DNA of 64,000 bases from Ptychodera flava (Eukaryota; Hemichordata; Enteropneusta; Ptychoderidae): contig NW_027248277.1 of assembly GCF_041260155.1 (NCBI RefSeq), forward strand, positions 6,879,910 to 6,943,909. The letters run 5' to 3'. Under the pieces are notes generated by a model. That model worked only from the letters and a program-made list of their open reading frames with translations. It ran no database searches and was not told the DNA's origin. A program made the position numbers and the translations under genes. Positions 23,152 to 36,515 of the stretch are shown here, in pieces (the first letter of the stretch is position 1; each line of letters starts with the position of its first letter).

Positions 23152-23453
23152 GATGGAACATAGATGTGAAAAACTTTGTTATCAGAGATGTACATAACAT
23201 CAAATATCAACCAAACCGCGCTACCAAAATAACATTTGATGTTGATGTAAATGTACACGGCACGTCCTGCGGGGACCCATACTTTGAAGGGCTGATCGTA
23301 TACTTCAAAGGAAATGAGATCTCAAATGGATTCGTAGCCAGGCAGTCTCGTCTGGGGTTTTGGGACACAATCCCTAAAGACACAACAACCACTGTAAGCG
23401 ATGCCGTGGCTGACATAAAACCTGACGTCGAGCACTGTGATAAGAAAAGCTAG
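23152..23453 (+). pseudogene. Gene A exon 3, truncated Cys-rich module
   Basis: The exon follows CTTTACAG and encodes GWNIDVKNFVIRDVHN, then a Cys (HGTSCGDPYFEG) and LIVYFKGNEISNGFVA, close to gene B module 1. After DVEHCD the sequence leaves the alignment and meets a TAG at 23451. The following bases (GAAAAGCTAGGCGACTG) match the intron of gene B at about 45255, so about 3.1 kb was deleted. The lost part holds the C-terminal six or so Cys residues. The product would be about 123 residues including the signal, with unpaired Cys. It may be a pseudogene or a short secreted variant. Confidence 0.75.
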
Positions 23454-23830
23454 GCGACTGGGGGGCTAGTTTTTGGTTATCCTTCTCTGCGTTACCTTAC
23501 AGGAAAGCCGTGTTAGTTGCTCTCCTTTACTTCACACTGTACCTGTACAAAGTTTATGGTATGTGGCATTATTACTTTTATTTTTCTTCTATTTAATTCT
23601 CGTTCCGACGCCCTTTATATAACTACAGCAACTTGCTGGTGATGGATACACTTCTAAATGTCAAGGGTTAGGGTATCTGATTCGCTTTCTCAGATGTTTC
23701 AGCTCGAAACCTATGAAGTCTGTACATGACACAGTAACCGGGGAAGATGATTTGAGGAAGAGCATGATCTTCTGTCTATTGGGCAAGGTTCTTTATTCCT
23801 TATTACGTCTTTGGTATTGGGCTGCATGTA
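23454..23830 (+). repeat. Segmental duplication, downstream part of copy A
   Basis: Aligns with about 45255-45800 (for example AGGAAAGCCGTGTTAGTT and TCGAAACCTATGAAGTCT). It marks the right side of the deletion that truncated gene A. Confidence 0.75.
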
Positions 23831-26800
23831 TTGCCTATCAACTTATATGTCCGTAATATGTGACCGACCGTTTCCGTCTGTAATTTTGTTTTCGAAAAGC
23901 AATAAACAATCATTTTGAAGCTCAACAGACGCGCAAACTCAAACAAGACAATAAGGAAGTGTAAGGAAACAAAGGAAACGAATGCTGCACGATGCGATTT
24001 GATATTTCCTTGGTGTCCTTTTCTCTTATTCGTCCACAGGGTCTGTGAAAACATTCTCTTTCATACAAAAGTGTAATAATATATTCATAAAATGTAAATT
24101 ATCACCAGTCATCGATACTTAAAAGGTAAAAAGTTACAGATACAGCGTTAATTGAATTGAATGAGGTTAGATAGTTACAAGACACACATTCTTCTCTTCC
24201 CATAAAAAAGCAGTCCCACGCTGTAGAACACTTCAATACAAATATTCGCTCTCTTGATTTCATTTGCATATCATCGATAAACTCAATACTGAATATGACA
24301 TCGCTTTCTCTTCTATTCTATCTGTACCAAACGTCGAAGACAATTTTCTGGACCAACATTTCAAAAGGTGTCATGCGAGGTAGACCGTAGATAAACAGTT
24401 TCATTACTATCTATTTACCAAGCACCTTGTTGGCACTTAAGCGAGACGCAAGGCAACCGACGGGGTTAGCAAAGTATAAAATGTTATAAAAAACGACGAT
24501 GTATCATGTCCAATGAGCAAATCTTTTCTCCAATAAAAGTCCGAGTTTGTCCAGAATAATCTAAAACGTATAACATATCTATAGAGTATGACAGATATTT
24601 TAAATTTATTTTACATTTTTCACGATATGCAAATGATATTTTGACGTACAAATGCCAAATACTAAATTTTTAGACGGTGTTCGATATAATTTTTTATGAA
24701 TGAAATAGCAAAAGAAGGATACATTTCGGAAAATGCCTAATCAAACGTTATGATTAACAAGATGCTCATTTTACAGATGAATTTAAGATGTCATGAAATC
24801 AGTTAACAATACTTTGCATTGATATTTGACGCTCTAGGCCATGTTCACGAGGATTCTGATTTTTCCATGCCGCGGTTAAATACTTTGTTCTCACATGAAA
24901 ATTATTTACCAAACATAGAATTATACTAAGTAGCGTGCAAAATGTTCAAATTCGATTTTTCTGTGACCTTTAGGTAACCGGTGCAAACGCTATATCATTT
25001 GACGTTTTCGCTATTATTTGTGATCCAAACAACAACAAGGGATAACAACTATGATGGTGTAATAAATTAGCTTTTGTAAATTTCTGAAATTTGAAAGAAT
25101 CCTCAGTCGTTTGTGTCATCGTCGACACGAGACAGCCGTAAAATGAAATTACATTGGTATCAGGTGGACTGGATACACAAAAAATTCTAAAAGAGAACCG
25201 CTGTTCTCCCAAGCGAAATAGAATAGTTATAAAAGGTGCGATTATAGAAGAATCTGTCCCTAACACAATTAGCCGTTACGTTTACGAATATTGGACAATA
25301 ATGTGCTTCCCTGCATATTGTTTCACACTCATTAATTTTTGTGTGATTTTTGCCTTGAATGGCTGCTAACTTTTGCCGCAAATAATCCAACTGCCAACGC
25401 CCACTATGTGCTTCATAGCTATAAACAAGGTTGTAAGGGTCGTTGTGGATATTGTGCGTACAGTGACTATGAAACGTGGTACACATTTTTAATCTTTATA
25501 CTGCTGTTCTAAAAATATTTTGTTTGAAAAGGAGACTCTTATGATAATTTGCCAGCCCTTAAGCAAAGGAGCACTATGTATTTGCAATCTTCCAGTATTT
25601 TCGCTATTTCCGTATAAACCATCGCTTTTCTTTAGGGATATTATGTGTTTACCTTCTCAACGGAGCTTAGACTGGCACGTGCTTAAAGGCACGTGAGCTG
25701 CAACTTTTGACATTATTTTCATGAATTCATATTTAGATTAAAATTAGTTCATAGAAATGATCTTGCTCAAAGATGTTTACTCAAGTATAATTATCCACTG
25801 AGTAGGACTGCTTGGGAAAGTTTATCAGTGAGAGAAATAATAAACGGTTGCCACACCCTAATATGGCCACCTCCATACAACTACATGATAAACAGCGTAA
25901 ATGTTGAATGTACACATTTGAATCCTTACAAATACAACATGGTGCAACCCACTGAAAGGAATGGAAAGGGAGTCGCTCCATTTTGACAAAAAATTCTTTG
26001 TTTTCTCCTTATATAGCAAGATTTTGAAAAAAAGCGGGAAACTTAAAATGAACAAATTTCTGTTCACTTTCTTGCTTATTTTGCCACAAAGAAATGTTGT
26101 TGAGGTATAGTTAATGACTATATCGTTCAATTTGTAGATTGCAATGAATATCTAATGAAATTGGAGTTACCTTGAGGTTGGACAAATTTCGTAGAGTTGC
26201 AGCTCATGGGCCTTTAATATATTTTTTTATTTCTTCGAAAATAACTTTCTTTTTTGATACATTAATATTTCGTTTCTCTAGATATGTTTCATTTCTAAGC
26301 TCTTCATATTACAACCATTGTTTATCTAGTACTCATCGCATATGATTTTTGGACGCTTTGCTGAGTCGGGAATGAGAAAATGGAGGTGTAGTTTGAAGAT
26401 AGAATCCCTTCCCGGGTTAGGTTTTACATGCTATACTGAGATATCAACCACATTAATTGGGTGATCTTGTTCCAATAACCTGATTTGCCAGCTGGTATTT
26501 CTCCACCTTTTGCATGAACATTCAATTCAATGCATTATATATTGCTTTGCTGTGATTGGTCTTTACTTTAATGTATTCATGTCAGGTGTAGTGCTATTAA
26601 TTTGTCGTATGTCTTAAGTTTCTGTCCGTGACATATTCTAGGTATTTCTCTACACCCTCTCCTCAGTTTTTTAGTTGCTGACGAATGGCTTCCCCGAAAC
26701 ATCCGTTGTTTTACACCTCTTTCGAATTATTTTTATCCATCGATTGCTCGGCTTTCATATATTTACAATATCATTATGTAAACACGACATTTCTGATTCA

Positions 26801-26870
26801 CTGCCATATGTTGCATTTAGGGTGGTCAGACGGAAAGAATATCGATTGTGGGAATATTTAAAGTTAGAGG
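23831..26870. other. Intergenic, no supported gene
   Basis: AT-rich sequence. Short open frames here (for example 24970-25266, 25187-25486) overlap on opposite strands and have no recognisable content. Confidence 0.45.
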
Positions 26871-26961
26871 ATGGCGGCTGTTCTAAAGTACGTTACACAA
26901 CTGATCGTGTGTTTGTTGGTTTGTTTTATGATGTGGCAAGTGTATCAACGAGACTTTCAAG
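26871..26961 (+). CDS. Carbohydrate sulfotransferase exon 1 (type II membrane anchor)
   Basis: The ATG follows AGAGG and starts MAAVLKYVTQLIVCLLVCFM, a short cytosolic tail running into a hydrophobic anchor of about 15-17 residues, then MWQVYQRDFQ and a consensus GTAAGA donor in phase 1. A short N-terminal tail with one membrane segment is the standard topology of Golgi carbohydrate sulfotransferases. The exon joins 33080 in phase (G plus GT gives Gly). The linkage rests on phase, topology and co-orientation, as the introns are 6.1 and 3.3 kb. Confidence 0.7.
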
Positions 26962-27044
26962 GTAAGAAAACTGACAATGTCTGATTTTACAATTTAAACC
27001 TTCTCACTTCTATCAATTGCATCGACATGGAACATACTCTTGAC

Positions 27045-27048
<4 letters not shown>

Positions 27049-27103
<55 letters not shown>
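27049..27103. repeat. (GA)n microsatellite
   Basis: Uninterrupted GA repeat just inside sulfotransferase intron 1. Confidence 0.95.
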
Positions 27104-27105
<2 letters not shown>

Positions 27106-27907
27106 ACAACCATACCTTTTGTTCTACCATGTGTGTTATCTTTAATGGGTTATAAAATATTTTTGTTATTCGTCTCTGTTATCAAAATGCTGCTCAAGCG
27201 TTGCTAGAGCACACGTTCAACCATTTTCTTTCAAAATTAAGGGGAAAATATCAGGGCCACCGAGAAAATTTTACTAGAGAAACAACGAAATATTTAACAA
27301 CATTTTAAATACAAAATGGCCGCCATTTCTATGTTGTCCCTATGACAGAAATAAAATCCCAGATGATCACAAAACTACGCCAGTGGAAAATTTATATACT
27401 GCTGCAAAATGAGCCACCATAAATTAAGACAAACAGAATTGTGTAAAAGTTTAAGAATTCAACAATCTATCCCCGAGGCGCATCATACCTTAAGGGAAGG
27501 AAGAAGTAAAAAATATTTTTTCTATGAAAAATGGCCATGAAGTTTCCTATCCAACTAACATTAAAAAGGGAAGTGATGTACATGTTATATTGGACTTATC
27601 GTGTACATACTTTCATCCAGCGCTTAGACATGAACGAGAATGATGTACATTTTTCTTCGCAAAGCCATGTCATTTTGACTAAACTTCGAATAATGTCCAA
27701 AATTGACAGAATTCATTCATTATCGACGCAACTATTCAGGATTTGGAATTGTTAAGTCTATGTGTATATTTTGGAATCTTATCTCTCCTAGACCTAAAAT
27801 GCGATACTATATGCCATAGCAAGCTCATAGTCAATATAATTAAGCTCTACAAAACATACGAACTGTACTTTTCAGGATTAGGATAATGTACGACATAGCA
27901 CAGCAGC

Positions 27908-30122
27908 CTTAAGGGGTGTTTAGTTATTATGGCCGAGGCAGGACACAGGCAAAATTAACTTAATCCACTTAAAATCTCACTGGACTTTCATAAGTATCTA
28001 TCCCGTAAAAAAGCAGTTTCAGTGTTCAAAAATATTCTGCGAAATAAAAATGATTCGCTGCATGATTCCATTGTCTGAATTCATTTAACTTTAAATCGGA
28101 ATAAAAGTATAATTAATTATCTGTTACATGAACATCTTGCCGTGGCAACTCTGAGGCTTGTCTTCTTGTAAATCGAGCTTCCTGGTGGCAATAAACAATT
28201 CCTATTACTTACATATTAGAGATATAGCAATTTTGTCAGGGAAAATATTTAACAGTTACGTGTAGACTACCATGAAAAATAAAATAATACTTTTAGGTGT
28301 AATTCCGTCCACATCTGAACTTTCTAACAGCCTTTTTAAATCGAGTACATTTATATCAATCGTCAAAACCCTATAAAAGCACAGATTTAATTAGCTTAAC
28401 ATTGTAAAATTATTCATAGTTTTCTCATACACTCCAACGTATAGTGAATCAACATTTTGGTGAAGTTCTAAACTCAAATCTTTTGAACACACACTCACTT
28501 GTAACCACCCAAGTATAATCGATTAATTTAAAATGAATTATCAAACGTCTATAAAGACACAGATTTAAATGGTTTTGTATTGGAAAAGAAATTATTCAAA
28601 GTTTCCTGATAGACTTCCATATATAGTGAATGTACATTTCGGTGAAATTCCAAAATCTAATTTCTTGCACGCACATCCACTTGTAGCCACACTAGACTAT
28701 TCAAGTACATTAAAATGAACAATCAAACGTCAAAAAATACACAGATTCAGCTAGTTTTGTATTGAAAGAAATATTCGTAGTTTCCATATAACTTACCATA
28801 TATAGTGAGTCAACATTTTCGGTGAAATTCCAAAATCAAATTTTTTTGCACAGATATCCACTTGTAATCACCCTTGTCTAATTAAGTAAATGCATATCAG
28901 TAACTTACCATCCACAAATGCACAGATATTGTTATTTGTATATTAAAAAAATATAGATTTATCATAGACTACCTTGTATAGTGAATCAACAGTATCGGTG
29001 AAATTCCAAAATCACATTATTTATTGCATATACACTTGTAACCATCCTATTCTAATTAAGTACAAATATGTCCATTATCCAACTCCTTTATACGCACAAG
29101 TATAGTAAGCTTGGCATTGAAAATATTACAAAAATTGAAGTTCCAAACTAAACTGTCTTGTACACAAAATATACATTTGTGACCATCATTATCTAATCAA
29201 GTACAATTATGTTTATTAGCCAGCGTCTATATATCCAACGTCGATATATGTACAAGTATAGCAAGTTTTTCATTTGGAAAAATATTCAGTTTTCTATCAT
29301 ACACTCCAATTAATGTATAGTGACTGAACATTTCGGTTCGGTGAATTCAAAAATCTTTTTTTTACATATACACCTATTCCAATCAAGCACATTTATGTTA
29401 ATTATCAATTTCTATAGATGCAAAGATATCGCTAGCTTTGTGTTGAAATAGTAGTACATAATATTCTCATAGACTAAAATATATAGTGAATCAACATTAT
29501 CAATATAATAAACCAACACACCAAATTGTTGTACACACACGCACTTTTAGCTTAAACTGCAAGCAAAGTACATCTACATAAATCATCAAATATATGTGAA
29601 TGTACGGATATAGATTGTGTGCCCAATAGACCCCCATGTCTAACGATTTGATACATTAGGAAGATACACTATATCAGCCACAGTTTACCTTCTAATAGAT
29701 GAGCTAAACATGGTGACCCTCAACCAAAGGCATGCATCAAATTTTATTGCCCTTCAAAAACCCTTGCGCAAAAATATTGCGACCCACCTGTAATTTCTGT
29801 CGAATCCCTTTGAGGAGGATTTCAAAATTATAGCAAGTCAGAAGGGGACACTTGAACGTTAACATATCGTGAGTTTCTTAGGAGACTGGTCATTTGAAAA
29901 TATCTAAGATTTTTAAAATATTCTATTGCCCCTCCATCGAGAGTTGTTTGTGCGTTCAGCTTTACTCAAGCAATGGAGGGGTGTCATGAAATTTTGTCAT
30001 TTTAAAAGGGGGCCATCTCTACTTTGGTGCAATGGATAGAGTGGTTTCACTTATTTTGACTGATGCACAGGAAGAATTTTCCGAGCCCATTCCCGGTCAT
30101 AATAACTGAACGCTCCCTAAGG
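27908..30122. mobile_element. TIR element containing a ~180 bp satellite
   Basis: The left end CTTAAGGGGTGTTTAGTTAT (then TATGGCCG) is matched in inverse at 30094-30122 (CGGTCATAATAACTGAACG, then CTCCCTAAGG). The interior holds a diverged tandem array. No transposase is visible. The end sequence shares the TTATTATGGCC core with the 20826 element family. It lies in sulfotransferase intron 1. Confidence 0.6.
28310..29590 (+). repeat. Diverged ~180 bp tandem array
   Basis: Repeating landmarks TATAGTGAATCAACATTT, GGTGAAATTCCAAAATC and CACTTGTAACCA recur at about 28440, 28620, 28800, 28978, 29315 and 29480. Units are diverged, so the array is older than the one at 8615. Confidence 0.7.
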
Positions 30123-33079
30123 TGTGTGTCGGGGGGTTACAACGTGTAACAGTGGCGCTATATCGTGGCAGTGGAGTGGCGTGGTCCTGTTGTTCTCGTA
30201 TCTTCGCGGTGTACCTTCACACTAAGAGCTGCAAAATTAATGTCATGAAACATTATTGTTGAAGCCCCTCTTTCAGATGTTTATAACAAGTGCATATAGG
30301 GTAAATATATTCTCTGATTAGATCACGGAAAAGTTCACTATTATCACCAGGAACTGGACAGATATGAGTCATGTTAATTATTCTCTTTCGATCAGTGATA
30401 CTTGCAGTAACCCTTGCATCTACTACTACCGATCTCATCTCTTTATACCGAACAATTTATTAAAATGATTTCGTCAATTACTGACACACCGGTCGCTGTA
30501 AGCAGCTATCATTACCAGAAGAGTTAATCTTGTCGAAAGGTTACGTGAATGATTCAACATAATTTGATATAATTATCCTGATCGAAGGATAAAACGTCAA
30601 TACTTCATCATAACATAAAGTAATGAAATAGTGCAAAGTCGTTGATTAATTGAGGTAATCCTCCGCCATATATCTTGCTATCCGCAACCACCCGTATATG
30701 TGTTTGGTATTTTGAGGACAACAATTGAAGATTTATGGCTTGGAGGCACTCCAATTGCCGAGCGGTCTTGTGTTACACTAGTTTGACATTTGCACGAAAC
30801 ATAAAATTTACAAAAGAAGTTTTAGGGTCATAAAACATTCAAGAAAAACCGTAATTGTATAGTTCCGAAATGACAATCAGCGTAGGCCTCATTTCTACGT
30901 GGATGGATAACAGGTGTGAACTTTGGCACTTAAATATTCGAAAATATTATGTGTCACAACGTAATATTTTCATTATCGACCAAAAATGGCGAGCTTGGTA
31001 TTTTACCACATATAATGCAGTTTGCTAGTATCCGTTTCAACTCAATTGACAATAGACACATCGTTAGGTGTCGCCGTTCTCAAACTACCGAAAATCCAGT
31101 CGTTGTGGACTCACCAGGAGGATGTGCAGAGAAATACTTAGAGGAGCCAAGTGTCGAATTAGGGAGTAAATGAGATAATTTACTTGCCTTCCTGCCGGCC
31201 TGATCCGACGTATTCTTTGAAGTTTTATCACCCTCGTTTACGCTGAATATTCATACACGTAGTGGATATCCGGTTCTCGGGGCCTCAACCGGATAGCTAT
31301 CACGTCAAAATTTGTTTGGACAAAAGCTGGAATGACATGAGAAGAAATTGATATATGGAATGGTGCAATTTGACAGGTGTTCAATTTATTTTGCACTTAG
31401 TAAAACTCTTTGAACATGACACTGACCACTGATATTTTATTACATTTTTATATGACCAGTGTTTGAGTCACAATATTCAACAACCAAACAATGATTGTAA
31501 TAAGACAGTTCTCAGTTTGCCAGAGATTGAAGACTAAAGAATATGCGGGAATGAAAAATCTGCGACCTTCTTGTGTCATTTGCAAAATCATTCATTCCTG
31601 TAAACGATGTCAGAGTACAAATGGTCAGTTCAGTGTTTTTAAGCCATTCACTATCTGTTTGCAACCTCGCCAGCCGTGCAATTTTTCCAGCTGCCCGCTT
31701 CGAAAGAAAAGCCTGTATGCGGTTAACTGTCAAATGTGTAATTTTTAAACTAAAGTCAGTTAAAATATATGTCCGTGATAATAAGGATGAATTCACAATT
31801 GATTAGTTTTGTCCTGGATCCTGTGAACAATTTTGAAATTTATGTGTGCAATGGTGTAGTCTAGTGCAGTCAATTGAAGTAAAATTGTTAGAACACTCAA
31901 ATGGGAGAGCACGAAAGGGGATGTCCCCTCTCGCATGGAAAAGTTTGAGAAACTGATGTGTGCAATGGGGCAATCTGAGAGGTGTTTTAATCTATTTAGC
32001 GCCGAACATTTAGAAACCCTCTTCATTCTCTCCACATTTTGAGCAACCACCCTTGTAGCTTTAACTTTTTGAGTGACCCCCAACAGATTTCCCCCGACCC
32101 CAGGCCATAAATAATGACGGCTCCCTGGGCCAGATAAGTATTTTCTTTCTCCAAGAGCTTTAAAGTGACTCCCCACGTATGGTATATAAGAAGACACACC
32201 AATAGCGCTGTGAAATGAGCCCAAAAAGTGGTAGATTGGAAAAGAATCGTATAAATTTGAGCGTCAATATGTGTGTTCCCGAGGCTCATTCTACCTTAAT
32301 GTGTCGTCTGTACCTACATGTACACCTTACAGATTAAGAACAAAGTCGCAGTACACTGCTTTTAAAGAGCCAGTAGCTGTTACTTTGATGAATATTGCAT
32401 CAGTTTCGTTTTAATGTCAGCGACAGTTTCGTTTTGCATTCTGTAAAGCACAGCTTGTCGAGATAGCGTCTATACAATTAAAATGCATTGTTATCATTGT
32501 TGACATTTAAATTCCAGCCCTTCACCTTCTCAAACGACAATGCAACCTACACGTGTTTAGGCCAAGCTCATAAGCTGAATACTGTGTATTTAAATATGCT
32601 TTAGAGAGTTAAACAAGAAACTATGGTTGTCATAACCAACAAAAAGTGATAGGAATCACCAATAGTTATCGCTACCATACCATCATAACATTTGTCTGTC
32701 TTAGAAAAATGGTTGAGAAATAAATAATGGAGGTTCTTTGAAACGTGCAGCAAATTATTGCTATGGTATTAAGGCTCCTTTCATTGGATTTTTATTTATA
32801 AACATGGAATGGGTGGAATTTATTTGTTTTAAAAATCACTGATAAAATTCTGACTCGCAGTAGCAGTCCATTTATGTTGAATGAAACGCCATTCAACCGA
32901 GCTAAACTGAACGCAATATGGAACTTGGCTCATCGAGGTCGGGGAGGGTGATATAGTGATAAATAAACAAAGAAAAATAATTTAATCAATTAATCGATCG
33001 ATCAATCAATAAATATACGAATAATTCAAAAGATCGTAGCCTGTAAAACTAAAAGCTTTACATCATTGTTGTTGTGCAG
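30123..33079. other. Sulfotransferase intron 1, remaining part
   Basis: No exon is supported. It holds a relative of the GGCCTGGGGTCGG family end at about 32045-32130 and a dispersed repeat end at about 32250-32302 (CCGAGGCTCATTCTACC) that recurs at about 27455-27497 and 59690-59735. Confidence 0.5.
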
Positions 33080-33195
33080 GTCAGTTCAAGCCATATGTCC
33101 CGCCATATAGGAAACATCAAGTCAAAGAGGAAGAAGTTCCTTCGAAGAGCAGACAACAAAATGATCATGAAGATATAAAACCAATCAAAAGAAAG
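33080..33195 (+). CDS. Carbohydrate sulfotransferase exon 2 (stem region)
   Basis: This 116 bp exon lies between TTGTTGTTGTGCAG and GTATGT and encodes QFKPYVPPYRKHQVKEEEVP then SKSRQQNDHEDIKPIKRK. The Pro/Lys/Glu-rich low-complexity composition suits the luminal stem between membrane anchor and catalytic domain. Phase is 1 in and 0 out, matching both neighbours. Confidence 0.65.
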
Positions 33196-36162
33196 GTATG
33201 TTATCTTTAACAATGAAAGTGTCACAGAAATGTTTGTGAAAACATACGCAAACATGCCGCATTTTTTCAAAACATACAAAGTTTATTCCCTTTCTTCTTC
33301 ATTTCACGTGAACGATTTTCAGTCATCATTAGCAATGAGTTAACTTACTAGATTGTGTTTGTGTACGATATACTATAGCAAGTATGTATGCGGGAGGGCT
33401 TATTAAACGTTACAGCGTGTGGAGGGGTCGTGCACAAACGAAGTGCAGCAACTTTTTCAACCACTCCTTTAAGGGTGGAGATTCCTGACTGCTAATGTCT
33501 TCGCTACTTGAACAGGTGACGTATTTTGTCCGTTCAAACCAGATAGAGAATTTACTTATAATACGTAGGTTTCGAGTTACCGTAAGACCATGCGGTATGG
33601 AAGTCAAAAATACGATATTTAATACAGTATTGGCATAACACTAGACGGATACCATAATTATTCACACAAGAAAATGAGCGTGGTCAATTCTAAAAGTTGT
33701 TCTGTTTTAAGGGATGGAGTTTTTGGATTGTTTTGAATTTAGGAAATCATATATAGTGCACTGTTGATTTTTAGGCATATAATTCGAGTATGATTATGTT
33801 GTACAATTTCATCGTGAAACAAAAGCAACACGTATCGTCTCCAACATGCGTGATGCTGGCGACAACTTCGATTAAAACCCTTTATTGATTTCACGGTATG
33901 GCATACGTACATGCCAAATAAAATTGTGTATGCTTTGAATCCATAAATCTAGCAAATCCAGGAAATAATATGACAAAACCAGTTTCCGAGCATAGCGACA
34001 TAATTATGATTCTATTCTTAACCAGCTACAAAATCATCAAGTTCTGAACTAATGAGACCAAAGTTTAAAAATAAAAGTAGGAACAATCGTATCTATTCAA
34101 CCTTATTTGCGTATCTTATGAATTACAGTTTTGCCCGGTCAGTAGGAACTAATAATGGAAAGGTTTCACTAGCATTCGCGTCATATCACTATATCATTAA
34201 CACACGTGCTCTGTAAAAATACCGATTAGTGGTGTCATCACTGCTTTGTTAGGGTATTAGGCATCTCTAGCATTATCGTGAGGTAGCAGCTTGTCCATAT
34301 TACTGTGTATCAATTTAGGGTTAAAATAATTCTCGTTTTTGTCATATATGTAATTTCAAATTATATTCACACCCGTGCATTGTGTAATTCGGAAGTTTAA
34401 TTTTATTAATGAGGAAATTTAATTTGTAGGACTGTCTCGTACAATTGCTTTATGTCACCATCAGATGCTACGTTCTACAAAACATCAAATTATTGAAACT
34501 GTAAGCGTAACATCGACAATATTCACCGTAATTCGGCATGTCTAACTGTGTTGTATGTATTTTGTTATATTCACTTAAAAGGTCAGTACACTACCTCCTG
34601 ATAATTTATTTTCACTTTTTTTTTATTTTGTATGCCAATGTCAAGTGTTTTTTTCTACTTTCCTAAATATGTTAAAAAATCCTGTATTTTTAGGCTGTCC
34701 ATGCGGTAAACTGCACTGTTATTGTGTCCATTTGAATTCTAGTCGGGACAAGAATCCACATGTATACAACAACGAAGCAGTTTTATTCTCATATGAGCAT
34801 GCGCGAATAGGGCAGCTGGGTGGTAGTTTTTGTCTTAGCATGTAGAAATGTCAATCTTTAGAATGATCTCCAAATCGTTCAAAACGCATATTATGCGGGC
34901 TGGGAATTGGAATTCATTTGGTTGTCAACTATTGCAGCAGTGTTAGTAGCATTTATATCGGACATTAGGGTACTTCTGTTAATTAATTACAGCCCGGACA
35001 GAGTTTTCTTTGCTGGAATGGTGATAATAGGGGACACATACACGGGACATTTTTTTATTCTGTATGTAAAATTGTTTAAACATAATGTTTTGGTTATGAA
35101 TATTAACGAAAGTGTTATTGTTTGTGTTTAGTCATGGCACGGTTTATTTGTAAAACAATCTGTCAAGTAATCTTAATATTTGAGAGGATCAAAGTTATAT
35201 CTACTAAGTGTAAAATTCACTTGTGTGATTTTGGCTTGTTTTACTGCGTATCCTTCTCTACCATGGGACGGATATACTGTCAAACGTCTTCTTAGCTAGC
35301 ATGCCTTTTTATATAAGAGTTAATATTGAGTCAAGAGTTGGTTTATTTGCCTTGAACTTAATTTAAACATTTCTCTATATTAACAGTGGTCAAAGTGTCT
35401 TGTTAGCTAAATTTAGAATCCTCTAAGCCCACTGAAATTCTCATTTAGGTAAAACACGCCAGCAGCTTATATATTTAATAAATTAAAAACGTTTTACAGA
35501 ACCACGGTACTTGAACTAGTCCATATATAGCGTCTACGCATTAGCGATAAACAGTGCTAATATGGCCTGAAGTGTCATAACCAAGTTGTATGTCCTTCGC
35601 TATGGTGGTTTGTTGCTATCATTATCACAACTGCCATCTTTGATGTGATTTAGCTGAAATGTCGAGTAGCATGAAATATCGTACTAACAGCTGACCTATA
35701 TTCTTCAGAGCAAATTCGCTGCTGCAGACGACATCAATTAAAGCCACAAATACTGCGAATCATTTTAGATTCCCCGCTGTTTTAAAAATCTAATCAAATG
35801 ACAGAGGGGATAAGATTACGATAACAAAATGTCAGCCATCGCGTGTTGTGCATTGAAGCAAATTGCATCATTGTTTCTTGGAGGATAATGACGTGTTTGA
35901 GCACGAAGTACTGCATTTTTTTTACTTTTCCTTCGGGTGCCATTTTACGAGTGCGGCATCTGTTTATTATTTAACCTGTTAAAATGTGTAGGCATGGTCC
36001 AAATCGGCGAGCAGTGATACTTTATTGCTTCGATAAAAGTATCTGTGCGACGAGTGATAGTGAGCGTACGAGCGTGAGTGCTTCTGAGCTCCACAATGTG
36101 TGGAGGTGTCACTGTAATAACTACTATAAGTTCGGTTATCGAACCACTCGCTTGAGAGAGGG

Positions 36163-36255
36163 GATTTGGCCGAGCGGTTCTGTATGCTACCTCTCTGCTA
36201 GATGACTGGATGCCGTATGTCGTGAGTACGAGTCCGATTGAAAACAGCGTATAAT
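36163..36255 (+). repeat. tRNA-derived SINE-like fragment
   Basis: An A-box-like TTGGCCGAGCGGTTC and a B-box-like GAGTACGAGTCCGATTG about 55 bp apart fit a class II (Ser/Leu-like) tRNA head. A related copy lies at 49895-49975, sharing GATGCCGTATG and CGATTGAAAAC. No intact cloverleaf is visible, so it is not called as a tRNA. Confidence 0.5.
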
Positions 36256-36515
36256 CTATACACGTCATTCAGTTAGCACATTTGCACGAACCAACTTTAG
36301 TTTGAAAAGAAATAATGAAAATACTGCATGGAATTCGCAGCAAATGTGGCTTTAAGAAAATGCTAGGGTCGCCTCGTTACCGATTACATTGTATATGTGT
36401 ACGTTCAAAAAAAATCAGTTTTGGCTTTTTGTATGCTTTGTCTTCAACATAACATGTAACACTTTCATCAACACATTGTATTGCTTTTGATTTTCCAACT
36501 ATCCACTCTTTCCAG

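Noticed and set aside
31793..32289. Minus-strand open frames of 88-143 codons
   Set aside because: They span the dispersed G-rich TIR family and a repeat end, and have no domain or splice support.
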